Positions 32,920 through 32,923 of a DNA stretch of 32,923 nt are shown piece after piece. The stretch comes from Cyanobacteria bacterium M5B4 (GTDB lineage Bacteria > Cyanobacteriota > Cyanobacteriia > Pseudanabaenales > Pseudanabaenaceae). Where the stretch lies: assembly GCA_002861535.1 (NCBI GenBank), contig PHFO01000012.1, positions 1 through 32,923 on the forward strand. Direction: 5' to 3'. A program made the position numbers and the translations under genes. The notes under the pieces were generated by a model. The model made no database searches, was not told the DNA's origin, and worked only from the letters and a program-made list of their open reading frames with translations. Numbering within the stretch: position 1 is the first letter of the stretch; the number at the start of each line of letters is the position of its first letter.

Positions 32920-32923
32920 CTGG

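Noticed and set aside
32707-32923. Any gene after the glycosyltransferase
   Set aside because: No open frame with a ribosome site or family features, only the repeat hairpin.

Overview
The window is cyanobacterial chromosome. The evidence is phycobilisome rod-linker, bilin-lyase and regulator genes, a high-light-inducible (Hlip) protein, many small protein families that I know only from cyanobacteria (types DUF1825, DUF3593, DUF2949, DUF3288), a CYP110-like P450, pentapeptide-repeat proteins, and a very high density of the word CGATCG, mostly as CCGATCGG or CGATCGGG. The organism makes phycoerythrin. I could not run searches, so family names come from reading the translations, and species is not assigned.

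Left part (1-4.1 kb): the 5' part of a TnpB-type gene with its hairpin end, a tRNA-Gly(UCC) with a good promoter, fabG divergent from it, an M61 aminopeptidase gene broken by a single-base frameshift that converges on and overlaps fabG, a candidate small RNA, and a class I glutamine amidotransferase.

Centre of interest (4.2-8.5 kb, minus strand): a complete operon in the order cpeC-cpeD-cpeE-cpeS-cpeT-cpeR (three phycoerythrin rod linkers, two bilin lyases, the activator of cpeBA). The phycoerythrin subunit genes cpeBA are not in the window. The upstream region carries two copies of a 21-bp direct repeat, 43 bp apart, that resembles the green-light operator bound by CcaR. A strong intrinsic terminator lies between cpeC and cpeD and probably acts as an attenuator. 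Divergent from the operon is a 1225-residue hybrid histidine kinase.

Middle (12.2-19.9 kb): a lipoprotein cyclophilin, a compact beta-ketoacyl-ACP synthase, DUF1825 and DUF3593 genes, accA, three tandem pentapeptide-repeat genes running into an FAD oxidoreductase that resembles the N-terminal half of cyanobacterial SelD fusions and ends inside a mobile repeat, and several small conserved genes. Right part (19.9-32.9 kb): a CYP110-like P450, a transketolase-like gene broken by one frameshift, tRNA-Gln(UUG), an HEAGH membrane protein, a MutS2 without an Smr domain, a VOC protein plus a disulfide-reductase-fold protein lacking redox cysteines, a two-helix Hlip gene with a perfect HLR1 (RpaB) site, a tightly overlapping four-gene operon, and a GT4 glycosyltransferase.

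A short palindromic repeat with ends CAGGACTTACG/CGTAAGTCCTG recurs about eight times. Two copies have perfect 6-bp flanking duplications and a third has 5 of 6, so it behaves as a non-autonomous transposable element (MITE-like). It has altered the 3' end of at least one gene and probably a second.
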